A stretch of 64,000 bases of DNA from Palaemon carinicauda (GCF_036898095.1 NC_090746.1:101822958-101886957); one strand, 5' to 3'; shown: positions 40,933 through 53,301, numbered from the stretch's first letter. Program-made: numbers and translations. The notes: generated from the sequence alone by a model not told the origin.

Positions 40933-43338
40933 GAAAGGGCGGAATAAATCTGGATGCCGGAGTGTCTATCCTAGGTCTAGCTGAAAAGGATGTAGAAGGA
41001 GTCCCTTTGCGAGCAGAGGACGCCACCAAGTCATGGGTGTCCTTCTGCACGAGTGAAGAAGCTATGTCCTTAACCAATTGTTGCGGGAACAAAAACTTTG
41101 ATAAGGGAGCAAAGAGCAGTTCAGATCTCTGACAGGAGTAACTCCTGCCGAAAGAAAAGAGCAAAGGGACTCTTGCTTCTTTAAGACTCCCGACGTAAAA
41201 GAGGAGGAGAGCTCATTGGAAACATCGCGGATGGCTTTATCCATACAGGACATAATCAGTAAGGAGACATCTCTATCAGCCGGTGAGATTTTCCTACTTA
41301 AGGCTCCCAAACACCAGTCAAGGAAGTTGAAAACTTCAAAGGCTCTGTAAATGCCTTTCAGCAGATGGTCAAGGTCCGAGGAGGACCAACTAATCTTCGA
41401 GCGTCTCATGGCTAGGCGGCGGGGAGAGTCTACAAGGCTTGAGAAGTCACCCTGGGCAGAGGCAGGGACTCCCAAGCCGAGAACTTCTCCCGTGGCATAC
41501 CAGACGCTCGATCTAGACGAGAGTTTAGACGGAGGGAAGGCAAAGGCCGTCTTCCCCAAACTCCTCTTGGTTTCCAACCAGTCGCCTAAAAGCCGTAAAG
41601 CTCTCTTGGAAGAGCGAGAGAGCACAAGTTTTGTAAAGGCTGGCATGTTAGCAGGTAAGCCTAGAGCAAACTCAGACGGTGGCGAACGAGGAGCAACAGC
41701 GACGAAGTGATCGGGAAACAACTCCTTAAAAATTAACATGACTTTCTTAAAGTCCATTGATGGAGGAACTGTTCTGGGTTCATCTACATCCGAAGGATGA
41801 TCATCATGCTGAGGGTCAGCAACGTCCTCATCTGAAGGATCCTCATCTGACAACTGCTGAGTAACAAGCAAAGGGGTTGGCAATGCTTGACACGCAGCGT
41901 CCACACGCACTGGTGCATTAGTAGCGGACCAGGACGCAACGTCATGTAACTGCTTAACAGTCTGTGAACTGTCAACAACAACAGGTGCGGGAGGACGCTC
42001 GGCGTCCACTCGAGACTGTTTTGACTGCCTAGTCTGAGCAGTCAAAACAACTCTAGACTGCGGTGGTTGACGCTCAGCGTCAAAACAAGTCAACTCCGCT
42101 GGTTGGCGAACGTCCTGAACGTCAACAGGAGCATTAGGAAGTAGCCTAACGTCCAAATGCGGCTGAAAGTCAACACGTGACCGCATCGAGTGAGGCTCTA
42201 CATATCGTGACTGACGTGACTTAGCTACGCCAACGTCAACAGGACGCACAAAGGTTCGTTTGGGCGGCTGAAGGCCAGGATCTTGATGAGATAAACGGCT
42301 AGGATCAACGTGAACCTTATCGGCAGAATAGTCTTCCATAAGGGAGGCGAGCTTAGTCTGCATGTCCTGCAGTATAACCCATTTAGGGTCCACGGGAATG
42401 GGTGCGGTAAACGACGGGGTTAACGTCTGAGACGGCACAACCTTGCCTACACCAAGACTCTCTGAGCCTGTGTAACGTTGTTGCTTAGGCGGCGAGCAGT
42501 CATCCGATGACTGCAACGGGTCAGAACTGTCCCAATGACTACATCCAGGACGCTGGACCTGTCCTGAAGGGACCGACTTTCGCTTAAGGGGCCTAGAAAC
42601 CTTGCTCCACGGTTTCTTATGCGAAAAGCCTTCGGATGACGAGGAGAAAATGGGCTCTCTCGTCTTATGGTAGGGGCGATCTTGGTGAGATACGCCTGAT
42701 ACCATAGAGGGAACGTCTGTTCGCTGATCAAGGCCTCTCGAACCCATAAGTCGTACGACATTACTTCTCCCCTGGGCTTGGGAGCTTGCAAGAGGTCTCG
42801 GACTAGGTGAACGACAGGCACGAACAGACGAACCCTCGGTCGCAACACTGTTCACAACACTTTGCGCACTAATCACTTTCCCACTATTTTCCGCTGTGGC
42901 ACTCTGACACTTAAGCTCCTTAACGTCAGCCATGAGTTGATTACGATCAGTTGCTAACGCTTCAACTCTTTCACCCAAGGCATGAATAGCACGTAACATG
43001 TCTTGCATAGATGGTTCCTGAGTGCCAGAAGGGGGGTTAGGTACAACCACTACAGGGGAAGGATTAGGGTCAGGGGCATGTGGAGAGGAAAAATCTACTG
43101 ACCTAGAGGAACTCCTCCTTACCCTATCTCTCTCTAGCCTACGAGCATACTTATCGTATTCGAGCCAATCGAATTCCGAAAGGCCCACGCATTCCTCACA
43201 CCGATCTCCTAATTGACAGGTTTTACCCTGACAATTAGAACACACAGTATGTGGGTCGAGAGAGGCCTTTGGAAGACGCCTATTACAGTCCCTAGCATTA
43301 CACTTACGAAATCTAGGGGCTTGTGAAGCGTCAGCCAT
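40925..43338 (-). pseudogene. DIRS D Gag-like gene, frameshift and early stop
   Basis: From the ATG at 43338 the frame is open for 758 codons: a Cys-rich start (RKCNARDCNRRLPKASLDPH, then CSNC, C, CEEC), an acidic/Pro-rich middle and the conserved FNFLDWCLGALSRK region. A one-base deletion near 41140, judged against E, shifts the frame; the true frame continues with CQRSELLFAPLSKFLFPQQL and stops right after FIPPFRG at 40925, losing the basic tail. Confidence 0.85.
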
Positions 43339-43543
43339 TTTGAATTAGTCAAATAAAGTCCAAAAGAACAATCCAAGTCATCAACAATTAAATCTGTCCA
43401 ATAAAGAGTTCAAGAGTTTAAGTTGAGGAAAAACACCTGCACTGCGAAAGCTCAAACCAAAATGAAGTACTTCACCAAATATGTTGAGAAAACTCCAGGT
43501 TATACAGCGAGTATTGATACGTCTTGTCGTCAAGGTCGACAGA

Positions 43544-43714
43544 GAAGAATTGAAGGCTTGTTTACATGCATGTGTGTTATCTGGCCGATAGTTGGCGCTG
43601 GTGGGCACACCCGCAACCTTCATAGCGATCGCTCGCGAGTTTTTGTGTGTGTTTTCTGTCGAGCCGCTGAGCAGCAGCTATTATATATTCACCGGCTAAG
43701 TTAAATATTTAAAA
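43544..43714 (-). repeat. DIRS D left inverted terminal repeat
   Basis: On the + strand it ends ...CACCGGCTAAGTTAAATATT then TAAAA at 43714. It is inverted relative to 37151-37345. Confidence 0.88.
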
Positions 43715-44583
43715 CTTTAATCTTGCAATTCTAACCACTCTTTCAGACTAGTTTAAGGCATTAGAAAAGTGTTATTAGCCTGGATCCTAATATCCTTTCA
43801 CTCATGGAAGTTAGCACTAAGCATTGTCATTTCATATGTGAATGGCACGACATATCGTATGATTCCTTTCGTAAAAATGGCTATTACAGTAATTCTAGTT
43901 TAGTATTGAAGCCTTCTATACCACATGCATTTTTCCTGACTTGCATAAGATTAATTATATCCGTTTTGATGTTACCGTTTATAAAACTATTTTAATTGTT
44001 TATTACTTATATCATCAATTTCCTTATTTCCTTTCCTCACTCTTGCTATTTTTCCCTGATGGAGCCCTTGGGCTTATAGTATCTTTCTTTTCGAACTAGG
44101 ATTGTAGCTTAGCTAGTACAGTAATAGTAATAATGATAATCTCATTCTAGATAATCTCCCCTGAGCCTATAATTAACGCCAAGACAAAAATCTATAAACG
44201 CAAGGTTTGCAAGCTGTTTTACCTTAGTGCTGCTGTTTATGTGCTCTTTAAATACTCTTTTGCAGGTTATAGTAGGAGCTATTTCTAGGTCAGACTTTAG
44301 ATTAAAAAAAATGTTAAACTTTTAATAATTTTTCTGACCTATGCAACTTTGAGCTTTTTCCTATGGATATATACTTAGGCAAAAGCTGAAACTAGCCATG
44401 AAACCTTTTATCTAGGTATAACAACCTGCCATTAATTATCAGGAGGTAGACCCACCCACACACACAGGTGATTTGACATTTGATTGCAGGCAGACTTACA
44501 GGGGGGATAGGTAATGGCAAGTCAAGTATGGTGAAAGAGAAAGGTTTGTCTACTTCCATAGAAATATGAAAAATCGTAGAAAT
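43715..44583 (+). repeat. Spacer with a (TAA)n-tailed LINE/SINE 3' fragment
   Basis: About 43960-44140 carries the 3' end of the dispersed family (CTATTTTTCCCTGATGGAGC, GGGCTTATAGTATCTTTCTT, then degenerate TAA repeats). The rest is AT-rich with no recognised feature. Confidence 0.6.
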
Positions 44584-44779
44584 ATGATATTTTAATTATA
44601 AAATAAATTTTTGAATATACTTACCCGGTGAATATATAATAGCTGCAACTCTGTTGCTCGACAGACAAAAAACAGTAAAAACTCGCCAGCGATCACTATA
44701 CAGGTTGCGGGTGTGCCCACCAGCGCCAACTGTCGGCCAGATACCATACTCGATGTAAACAAAGACTCAATTTCTTCTC
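44584..44779 (-). repeat. DIRS E right inverted terminal repeat
   Basis: On the + strand it starts ATGATATTTTAATTATAAAA, then the GGTGAATATATAATAGCTGC core, as in D. The outer part (CAACTCTGTTGCTCGACAG) differs somewhat from D. Confidence 0.88.
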
Positions 44780-44819
44780 ATCCCACTGCGTCTCTATTGG
44801 GGAGGAAGGGAGGGTCGTT

Positions 44820-44920
44820 TAATTTATATATTCACCGGGTAAGTATATTCAAAAATTTATTTTATAATTAAAATATCATTTTTAATATTTAACTTAGCCG
44901 GTGAATATATAATAGCTGAT
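44820..44920 (-). repeat. DIRS E internal complementary region
   Basis: Same tip-to-tip junction as in D: ...TAAAATATCAT joined to TTTTTAATATTTAACTTAGC. Confidence 0.9.
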
Positions 44921-45319
44921 TCACACCCAAGGAGGTGGGTAGAGACCAGTTAAATATGTTTACATCGTACAAGCTAAGAGTTTTTATTTCATTTTGGGAG
45001 TTATCAATATAACAAAAACAAAATAAATAGGTACCTGGTAAGGAAGTCGACTTAGACGATTACTCTGCCTTGTAAGTACGTCTTCCTTACGGAGCCTCGC
45101 GATCCTCTTAGGATGCTGACAGACCCCTAGGAGCTGAAGTATCAAGGGCTGCAACCCATACAACAGGACCTCATCAAACCCCTAATCTGGGCGCTTTCAA
45201 GAAATGACTTTGACCACCCGCCAAATCAACCAGGATGCGAAAGGCTTCTTAGCCTTCCGGACAACCCATAAAAAACAACATTAAAAACATTTCAAGAGAC
45301 AGATTAAAAGGATATGGAA

Positions 45320-46490
45320 TTAGGGAATTGTAGTGGTTGAGCCCTCACCCACTACTGCACTCGCTGCTACGAATGGTCCCAGTGTGTAGCAGTTCTCGTA
45401 AAGAGACTGGACATCTTTCAAGTAAAAAGACGCGAACACTGACTTGCTTCTCCAATAGGTTGCGTCCATTATACTTTGCAGAGATCTATTTTGCTTAAAG
45501 GCCACGGAAGTTGCTACAGCTCTAACTTCGTGCGTCTTAACCTTAAGCAAAGATCGGTCTTCCTCACTCAGATGTGAATGAGCTTCTCGTATTAACAATC
45601 TGATAAAGAATGACAAAGCATTCTTTGACATAGGCAAGGATGGTTTCTTAACTGAACACCATAAAGCTTCAGATTGGCCTCGTAAAGGTTTAGTACGATC
45701 TAAATAGAACTTAAGAGCTCTAACAGGGCATAAGACTCTTTCTAGTTCATTGCCTACGATCTCCGATAAGCTGGGAATATCGAAAGATTTAGGCCAAGGC
45801 CGAGAAGGTAGCTCATTTTTGGCTAGAAAGCAAGTTGCAGCGAACAAGTAGCTTTTTCCGACGAAAATCCCATGTTCTTGCTGAAGGCATGAATCTCACT
45901 GACTCTTTTAGCCGAGGCTAAGCATACCAGGAAAAGAGTCTTAAGAGTGAGATCTTTCAGGGAGGCTGACTGTAAAGGCTCAAACTGTCTGACATGAGGA
46001 ATCTTAGTACCACGTCTAAATTCCACCCAGGAGTAGCCAAACGACGCTCCTTAGTGGTCTCAAAAGACTTAAGGAGGTCTTGCAGATCTCTATTGTTGGA
46101 AAGATCTAAGCCTCTATGCCGGAAGACCGATGCCAACATGCTTCTGTAGCCCTTGATAGTGGGAGCTGAAAGGGATCGTCCTTTACTCAGGTATAAGAGA
46201 AAATCAGCTATTTGGGCTACAGAGGTACTGGTCGAGGATACAGAAACTGACTTGCACCAGTCTCGGAAGACTTCCCACTTCGATTGGTAGACTCTAATGG
46301 TAGACGCTCTCCTTGCTCTAGCAATCGCACTGGCTGCCTCCTTCGAAAAGCCTCTAGCTCTTGAGAGTCTTTCGATAGTCTGAAGGCAGTCAGACGAAGA
46401 GCGTGGAGGCTTTGGTGTACCTTCTTTACGTGTGGCTGACGTAGAAGGTCTACTCTTAGAGGAAGACTTCTGGGAACGTCTACTAACCAT
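45320..46490 (-). pseudogene. DIRS E tyrosine recombinase, two frameshifts
   Basis: The N-terminal core-binding half reads in one frame up to about 45970 (LDVVLRFLMSDS), the catalytic Arg segment (ASAKRVSEIHAF) in a second frame to about 45830, and the rest (THEVRAVATS, TYWRSKSVFASFYLKD) in a third. Catalytic residues survive, but the frame is broken twice. The conserved start Met is at 46490. Confidence 0.88.
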
Positions 46491-48364
46491 CGAAGTACCT
46501 CGGTGAACCATTCTCTCGCGGGCCAGAGGGGAGCAACTAACGTCAACCTTGTCCCTTCGTGAGAGGCGAACTTCTGCAGTACCTTGTTGACAATCTTGAA
46601 CGGTGGGAATGCGTAGAGATCCAGATGTGACCAATCTAGGAGGAAGGCATCTATATGTATTGCTGCTGGGTCCGGGACTGGAGAGCAATAGATTGGAAGC
46701 CTCTTGGTCAGCGAGGTTGCAAAGAGATCTATGGTTGGTTGACCCCAAGTGGCCCAAAGTCTCTTGCACACATCCTTGTGGAGGGTCCATTCGGTTGGAA
46801 TTACTTGCCCTTTCCGACTGAGACAATCTGCTATGACGTTCAAGTCGCCCTGGATGAACCTCGTTACTAGGGAGATGTCTCGACCTTTTGACCAGATGAG
46901 CAGGTCCCTTGCGATCTCGTACAACGTCAGTGAGTGGGTACCTCCTTGTTTGGAGATGTACGCCAAGGCCGTGGTGTTGTCCGAGTTTACTTCCACCACT
47001 TTGCCTCGAAGGAGATACTCGAAGCTTTTCAAGGCCAGATGAACTGCCAACAGCTCCTTGCAGTTGATATGCATGCTCCTCTGACTCGAGTTCCACAGAC
47101 CTGAGCATTCCCGACCGTCCAGCGTCGCGCCCCAGCCCAAGTCCGATGCGTCCGAGAAGAGAACGTGGTTGGGTATCTGAACAGCCAGGGGAAGACCCTC
47201 TCTTAGGTTGATATTGTCCTTCCACCAAGTCAGACAAGACTTTATCTTTCCGGAAATCGGGATCGAGACCGCCTCTAGCGTCTTGTCCTTTTTCCAGTGA
47301 AAAGCCAGATGGAATTGAAGAGGACGGAGGTGTAGTCTTCCTAGTGATACAAATTGCTCCAGGGATGACAGCGTCCCTACCAGACTCATCCACAGCCTGA
47401 CTGAGCAGCGTTCTTTCTTCAGCATCTTCTGGATGGATAGCAGGGCTTGATCTATTCTGGGGGCCGACGGAAAAGCCCGAAAAGCTTGACTGTGAATCTC
47501 CATCCCTAAATACAGAATAGTTTGGGATGGGACTAGCTGCGACTTTTCCAAATTGACTAGGAGTCCCAATTCCTTGGTCAGATCTAGAGTCCACTTGAGA
47601 TCCTTCAGACAGCGACGACTGGAAGAGGCTCTGAGAAGCCAGTCGTCCAAATAAAGGGAGGCTCGGATGTCCGATAAGTGGAGGAATTTGGCCACATTCC
47701 TCATCAGCCTCGTAAATACGAGAGGAGCTGTGCTTAGGCCAAAGCACAGGGCCCGAAACTGGTAAACCACATCTTCGAAGACGAATCTCAGAAAAGGTTG
47801 GGAGTCTGAGTGAATGGGGATGTGGAAGTAGGCGTCCCTTAGGTCTAGCGAGACCATCCAGTCTTCCTTTCTGACCGCTGCTAAGACTGACTTTGTGGTC
47901 TCCATGGAAAACTTCGTCTTTGTGACAAAGACATTCAGAGCACTGACGTCTAGCACCGGTCTCCAACCTCCTGTCTTCTTTGATACTAGGAAGAGACGGT
48001 TGTAAAACCCCGGTGATTGAAGGTCCGAGACTTTGACCACCGCTCCCTTCTCTAGCAAAAGAGACACTTCCAGTTTCAGGGCTTGTCTCTTTTCTTCCTC
48101 TCTGTACCTGGGAGAGAGATCGATGGGGGACATCGCTAGAGGGGGTTTGCGTACAAAAGGGATTTTGTACCCCTCTCTGAGTAACTTCACAGATTGTTGA
48201 TCTGCGCCTCTCTTCTCCCAGGCTTGCCAGAAGTTCTTGAGTCTGGCTCCTACTGCTGTCTGAAGTTGCGGGCAGTCAGACTCTGCCCTTAGAGGACTTG
48301 GATCCTTTCCTCTTCCCTCGCTTCCCTTCGGCACGAGCACCTCCTCTGCTGGAGGCTCTGCCAC
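46217..48364 (-). CDS. DIRS E RT/RNase H/MT-like polyprotein, 715 aa
   Basis: Intact frame beginning at a GTG (48364, AEPPAEEVLVPKGSEG) inside the Gag 3' end, with no ATG before it. RT motifs: LDLRDAYFHI, CFGLSTAPLVF, YLDDWLL. RNase H: FSDASDLGWG, INCKELLAVH, VNSDNTTALAY, NVIADCLSR (Asp kept). The tail has DLFATSLTKRLP, DLYAFPPFK and LTLVAPLWPAREW. Only ORF2 is intact in this element, so E could provide RT but not YR. Confidence 0.92.
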   Translation of the reverse strand: MAEPPAEEVLVPKGSEGRGKDPSPLRAESDCPQLQTAVGARLKNFWQAWEKRGADQQSVKLLREGYKIPFVRKPPLAMSPIDLSPRYREEEKRQALKLEVSLLLEKGAVVKVSDLQSPGFYNRLFLVSKKTGGWRPVLDVSALNVFVTKTKFSMETTKSVLAAVRKEDWMVSLDLRDAYFHIPIHSDSQPFLRFVFEDVVYQFRALCFGLSTAPLVFTRLMRNVAKFLHLSDIRASLYLDDWLLRASSSRRCLKDLKWTLDLTKELGLLVNLEKSQLVPSQTILYLGMEIHSQAFRAFPSAPRIDQALLSIQKMLKKERCSVRLWMSLVGTLSSLEQFVSLGRLHLRPLQFHLAFHWKKDKTLEAVSIPISGKIKSCLTWWKDNINLREGLPLAVQIPNHVLFSDASDLGWGATLDGRECSGLWNSSQRSMHINCKELLAVHLALKSFEYLLRGKVVEVNSDNTTALAYISKQGGTHSLTLYEIARDLLIWSKGRDISLVTRFIQGDLNVIADCLSRKGQVIPTEWTLHKDVCKRLWATWGQPTIDLFATSLTKRLPIYCSPVPDPAAIHIDAFLLDWSHLDLYAFPPFKIVNKVLQKFASHEGTRLTLVAPLWPAREWFTEVLRWLVDVPRSLPLRVDLLRQPHVKKVHQSLHALRLTAFRLSKDSQELEAFRRRQPVRLLEQGERLPLESTNRSGKSSETGASQFLYPRPVPL

Positions 48365-50715
48365 GAAAGGGCGGAATAAAGCGAGACGCTGGAGTGTCTA
48401 TCCTCGGTCTAGCAGACAATGTAGGCAAAGGGGGAGCTTTGCGAGCCGAGGACGCAACTAGATCGTGGGTGTCCTTCTGAACTAAATATAAGGCAATTTC
48501 CTTTACCAAGACTTCAGGAAACAGGCACTTGGAAAGGGGAGCAAAGAGTAGCTCAGATCTTTGGCATGGTGTCACTCCAGCAGACAGGAAAGAACATAGA
48601 GACTCTCGCTTCTTCAGGACTCCGGACGTGAATGAGGCGGCTAGCTCGTTGGACCCATCACGGACGGCCTTGTCCATGCAGGACATAATGAGCAAGGAAA
48701 CATCCTTATCTGCAGAAGAGATTTTCCTGCTCAGGGCTCCTAAGCACCAGTCTAGGAAGTTAAAGACTTCGAAAGCCCTAAATATACCTTTAAGAAGGTG
48801 GTCCAGGTCCGATGGTGACCAACAAATCTTCGAGCGTCTCATGGCAAGGCGGCGGGGAGAGTCTACAAGACTTGAGAAGTCGCCCTGGGCAGAGGCAGGA
48901 ACTCCCAAGCCGAGAACTTCTCCCGTGGCATACCAGACGCTCGATCTAGACGAGAGTTTAGATGGGGGAAAGGCAAATGCTGTCTTTCCTAAACTCTTCT
49001 TAGTCTCTAACCAATCTCCCAACAGCCGCAAAGCTCTCTTGGATGAGCGAGAGAGAACGAGTTTAGTAAAGGCAGGTGCGGTAGCAGGCACGCCTAATAC
49101 AAACTCTGACGGCGGCGAACGAGGAGCCACAGAAACAAAGTGGTCAGGGAACAACTCCTTAAATACAGCCATGACTTTTCTAAAGTCCAATGATGGTTGA
49201 GTTGCTTTAGGCTCGTCAAGTTCTGAAGTTTGATCCTCTTGTGGTTCAGCAACGTCCTCATCTGATAGTTCCTCATCCGACAACTGATGAGGAAACGGCA
49301 AAGGAGTGGGCAACGTTTGGCTCGCTGAGTCCGGTCGCACTGGTGCATGCGTGACGGAGCCGGACGCAGCGTCATGGAACTGCTGCCCAGTCTGTGAACT
49401 GTCAACAACCATGGGTGCGCGAGGACGCACAGCGTCCACCCGAGACTGTTTAGACCGTCTGGGTTGTGCAGTCAACACCATACCGGGTTGCGGAGGTTGA
49501 CGCACCGCGTCAAAACAAGTCACCTCTGATGGTTGCTGAACGTCCTGAACGTCAACAACCACCTCCGTGCATCGCCTAACGTCAACGTGCGGCTGGCAAC
49601 CCACACTGGGTCGCATCGGTGGAGGTACAACCCCAACTGGTAGACGCGAGAAAGTAACCTCAGCGTCAACAGGACGCACAACAGACCGCTTGGATGGTTG
49701 TTGGCCAGAAGGTTCAGCAGCAACCTTCTCCGCATTGAAGTCCTCCATCAAGGATGCAAGCTTGGACTGCATGTCCTGCAGCAACACCCATTTAGGGTCT
49801 ACGGCAGCAGGTGCGGCAACAGACGGGGTGAGCGACTGAGGCGGCACCGCTTTGCCTCTCTTAGGCGGCGAGCAGTCATCAGATGACGGCAACGAGTCCG
49901 AACTGACCCAGTGGCTACAACCGGGACGTTGGACTTGTCCTGAAGGGACCGACTTACGCTTCAAAGGTCGTGAGACCTTGGTCCAAGGTTTCTTACGAGA
50001 AACACCTTCGGACGACGAGGTAAAAACGGGCTCTCTCATCTTACGTTGGTAGGGGCGATCTTGGGGAGATACGCCTGATACCATAGAGGGAACGTCTGTT
50101 CGCTGATCAAGGCCTCTCGAACCCATGAGTCGTACGACATTGCTTCTCCCCTGGGCTTGGGAGCTTGCAAGAGGTCCCGGACTAGGAGGACGACAGGCAC
50201 GAACAGACGAACCCTCAAGCACAACACTGTTCACAACACTTTGAGAAACACTAGGCACTTTAACACTTCCCGCGGCACTTTGGCACTTTAGTTCCTTTAC
50301 GTCCGCCATGAGTTGATTGCGGTCACTTGCAAGGGACTCAACTCTCTCCCCCAAGGCATGGATAGCACGCATCATGTCTGCCATCGATGGTTCCTGAGTG
50401 CTAGGAGGGGGGTTAGGAACAACCACTACAGGGGAAGGATTAGGTTGAGGGGCATGTGGAGAGAAAAAATCTACCGACCTAGAAGAACTTCTCCTTACCC
50501 TATCTCTCTCTAGTCTGCGTGTATACTTCTCAAATTCGATAAAATCGAATTCCGAAATGGCCCACGCATTCCTCACACCGATCTTCCAATTGACAGGTTT
50601 TACCCCGACAATTGGAACAAACAGTGTGAGGGTCGAGAGAAGCCTTTGGAAGACGCCTATGACAGTCCCTAGCATTGCATTTTCTGAACTTGGGAACTTG
50701 TGAAAGGTCAGCCAT
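48276..50715 (-). pseudogene. DIRS E Gag-like gene, N-terminal frameshift
   Basis: The true start is MADLSQVPKFRKCNARDCHR at 50715. One extra base near 50555 (GGCCATTTCGG against GGCCTTTCGG in D) shifts the frame just after the Cys-rich CEECVG motif. From there the main frame is open for about 760 codons to the basic end (SRGGARAEGKRGKRKGSKSS) at 48276. It overlaps ORF2 by 89 bp. Confidence 0.87.
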
Positions 50716-50924
50716 TTTGAATTGGTCAAGGGAAAATTCCAAAAAACGATCTAAGTCATCAACAATTAATCCGATACAAAAAAAGAGTTCAAGGATTTAT
50801 TTGAAGAAAAACACCTGTACTGCGAAAGCTCAAACCAAATTACTGTAAAGTACTTCACCAAATATGATGGGAAAAACTCCAGGTTTCAACAGCGAGTAAA
50901 GTACGTCTTGTCGACACGTCGACA

Positions 50925-51098
50925 GAGAAGAAATTGAGTCTTTGTTTACATCGAGTATGGTATCTGGCCGACAGTTGGCGCTGGTGGGCACACCCGCAAC
51001 CTGTATAGCGATCGCTGGCGAGTTTTTACTGTTTTTTGTCTGTCGAGCAACAGAGTTGCAGCTATTATATATTCACCGGCTAAGTTAAATATTTAAAA
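50925..51098 (-). repeat. DIRS E left inverted terminal repeat
   Basis: On the + strand it ends ...CACCGGCTAAGTTAAATATT then TAAAAA at about 51098. Confidence 0.88.
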
Positions 51099-53061
51099 AT
51101 GAAAAATACTAGGAATACAAACCATATGCTAGTGAAAAACCCATCTATATCAATATCACATCAAGATGAAACATACCACATTTATTGTGGCAGGAAAAAA
51201 TCCATACAAATCAGAGGAAACAGTGTAAAAAGTAAAAAATTCTTACAAGTCTCGTAAAGCTACTAAACCTTCTAGAACATAATACTAAAGTAGAACTACA
51301 AAGAACGTTAACCAAAATCTCAACCTAACCTGCAGGTGTAAGAAACCAACGAAAATCAATATCCCCAATGTTGTAACCAGATCCAAATCAAGATTCACAA
51401 CTGTAAACACAGCTTCAAGAAACTAGTATGCAAAGAAAAACAAATGCAGAAGAAAACTCACAACGTAAAAGGGGAAAACGAATGACGAAAAAGATAAGAT
51501 CAGAAGACAACACAATAGGATAGAAGAAATAAGTACAGAAGATGTAACTAACAAAACTCATTACATTAAGAGAACTCTTTACAAAAAAAATGAGAAAACT
51601 ATGTTGAAAGGACAAGATCCGTAAAAACTTGGTATGAAAAAGAAGGTATAGGAAAATTACATTGAAAAAAATCAAATAGCTTAATAGGAAAAACCTATTT
51701 AATATATTCTAATATTAATCACCAACAGTAACTTTTATGTATATTAAAATTATTTTTGCTACAATAATTTATTAATGAAATTTACATTTTTTGCTTTAAT
51801 GTTGGCGTTTTAACGTCCATGCTGCTTGTAATTCTTTTGTCTAATTCCAGAAAAAGTCAAATACACCTGGAAAAAAATGGAAGCATAAAAAATCTAGTCA
51901 TATCTTTACCAGGAAGTAAAACTAATCTCTGGCTTGGAAGTATCATGCAATATTTGTTATACTGCATTAAAACAAAATTCTGATTATTTTTCATTTTGGA
52001 TCATATTCAATTTCCAGTTGAATAAATCTTTCATTTTGGATTTTACAAAGATTTAAAATTATAGAACACGGGACACTTCTAATAGGAAAAACAGCGTTTC
52101 CAACCATAAATAGTGTGCTTTCAACAAATTTGGCCTTTATTTCCACTAAATAATACGCCGTTCTACCATTATGGAACCCCCTTCCCGACTGACACACCTG
52201 GGATTTGTACAAGGCCACAAAACCTAAAACCCACATAACCTAAAAACGTCACAAAACCTGGTCAGGAGGGGAACCCCATTCCCAGATCACAGACCTAGCC
52301 GGGGGCAGTCCCCAGAACCCCCCTTCCCAGGTGACAAACTAAAAGTATATCCCAAATAAACCTTTACCAGAATCACACTTGAGACACTAACCTTAGAGGG
52401 ATAACGTAATGAGCTTTCTAATTATTCACTACACCAGGCATTCCGTGATGCTCGCCATGCAGCTTTGCTATAGCATCGAAATAGCCATAATGGCAGCCAT
52501 TACACTGTTACGTTGAGCTCCATAACATACACCCAACATAACATCTACAAAGGGACTTTGTTGTCCTAAGAAAATTGGGCGTGTCACAACTGCCTATGTC
52601 ACACTCAAGCATACATACACACCCAAATATGGTGAACTGTCATATGGTAGGGGAATAAAGGAGGAGGAGCTACTTAAAAATGAATGAAGAGGATTAATGA
52701 CATTTGTAGAAAGGATGGCTTGTGCACAGGAAGCTATGCAAAAATGCACAAACAGGAGCAGATACCTAAGACTTGTAAAATACAAGCAAGGGAAATAAAT
52801 ATGACTGGGGAAGAGGCTACTTATATTTTATGCAATTTTTCGTGGCTTCATAATACATCCCAGAGAATAATGTATGGAGAAAAGGCCAGTTTTACCATTA
52901 TCAATTCGCCTGTTTATTTTATCCACCCAAAACACCTGGTTCCCACTTGGTAGCCCCCATTACAGTTGGATATATTATGGTACACCTTGGTAAACTACTT
53001 GCGATGGAAATAAAAGCTATACGTTCACACTCATAAGCTAATTTATACATATTCACACTCC
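51099..53061. other. Intergenic AT-rich spacer
   Basis: No gene recognised. A C-rich segment at about 52150-52350 (GGAACCCCATTCCCAG, CCTAGCCGGGGGCAGTCCCC) may be part of a repeat with no second copy here. Short open frames show no motifs. Confidence 0.45.
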
Positions 53062-53301
53062 TCACAAGCCCCCCTCAATTAATTCACAAGCCTCCCTCAA
53101 TTCATTCACAAGCCCCTCTCAATTTATTCACAAGCCTCTCTCAATTCATTCACATGCCCCCTCAATCCATTCACAAGCCCCTCTCAATTCATTCACAAGC
53201 TTCTCTCAATTCATTCACAAGCCCCTCTCAATTCATTCACAAGCCTCTCTCAATTCATTCACAAGCCTCTCTCAATTCATTCACAAGCCTCTCTCAATTC
53301 A
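53062..53301. repeat. 22-bp minisatellite
   Basis: About 11 copies of a unit close to ACAAGCCTCTCTCAATTCAT plus TC, with variation between CCCCTC, CTTCTC and CCTCTC. Confidence 0.92.

Larger units (their letters stand above)
37151..43714 (-). mobile_element. DIRS-like YR retrotransposon, element D (second subfamily)
   Basis: About 6.56 kb, minus strand. Terminal repeats have the core CGGTGAATATATAATAGCTG instead of the CCGATAATCATGTAGCTG seen in A-C. Right repeat 37151-37345, ICR 37386-37484, YR 37882-39054 (intact), RT/RH with several frameshifts (38781-40932), Gag with a frameshift and early stop (40925-43338), left repeat 43544-43714. Its right end abuts the left end of element C without a spacer. 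Confidence 0.93.
44584..51098 (-). mobile_element. DIRS-like YR retrotransposon, element E (second subfamily)
   Basis: About 6.5 kb, minus strand, same terminal-repeat type as D. Right repeat 44584-44779, ICR 44820-44920, YR with two frameshifts (45320-46490), intact RT/RH/MT-like ORF (46217-48364), Gag with an N-terminal frameshift (48276-50715), left repeat 50925-51098. Flanks show no target duplication. Confidence 0.93.

Noticed and set aside
6188..51098. Classification of the five large elements as LTR retrotransposons or endogenous viruses
   Set aside because: There are no direct LTRs, no DDE integrase, no protease or envelope; inverted repeats, an ICR and a tyrosine recombinase identify DIRS.
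53062..53301. CRISPR-like array of regular repeats
   Set aside because: Contiguous tandem units without unique spacers, in a eukaryotic context.
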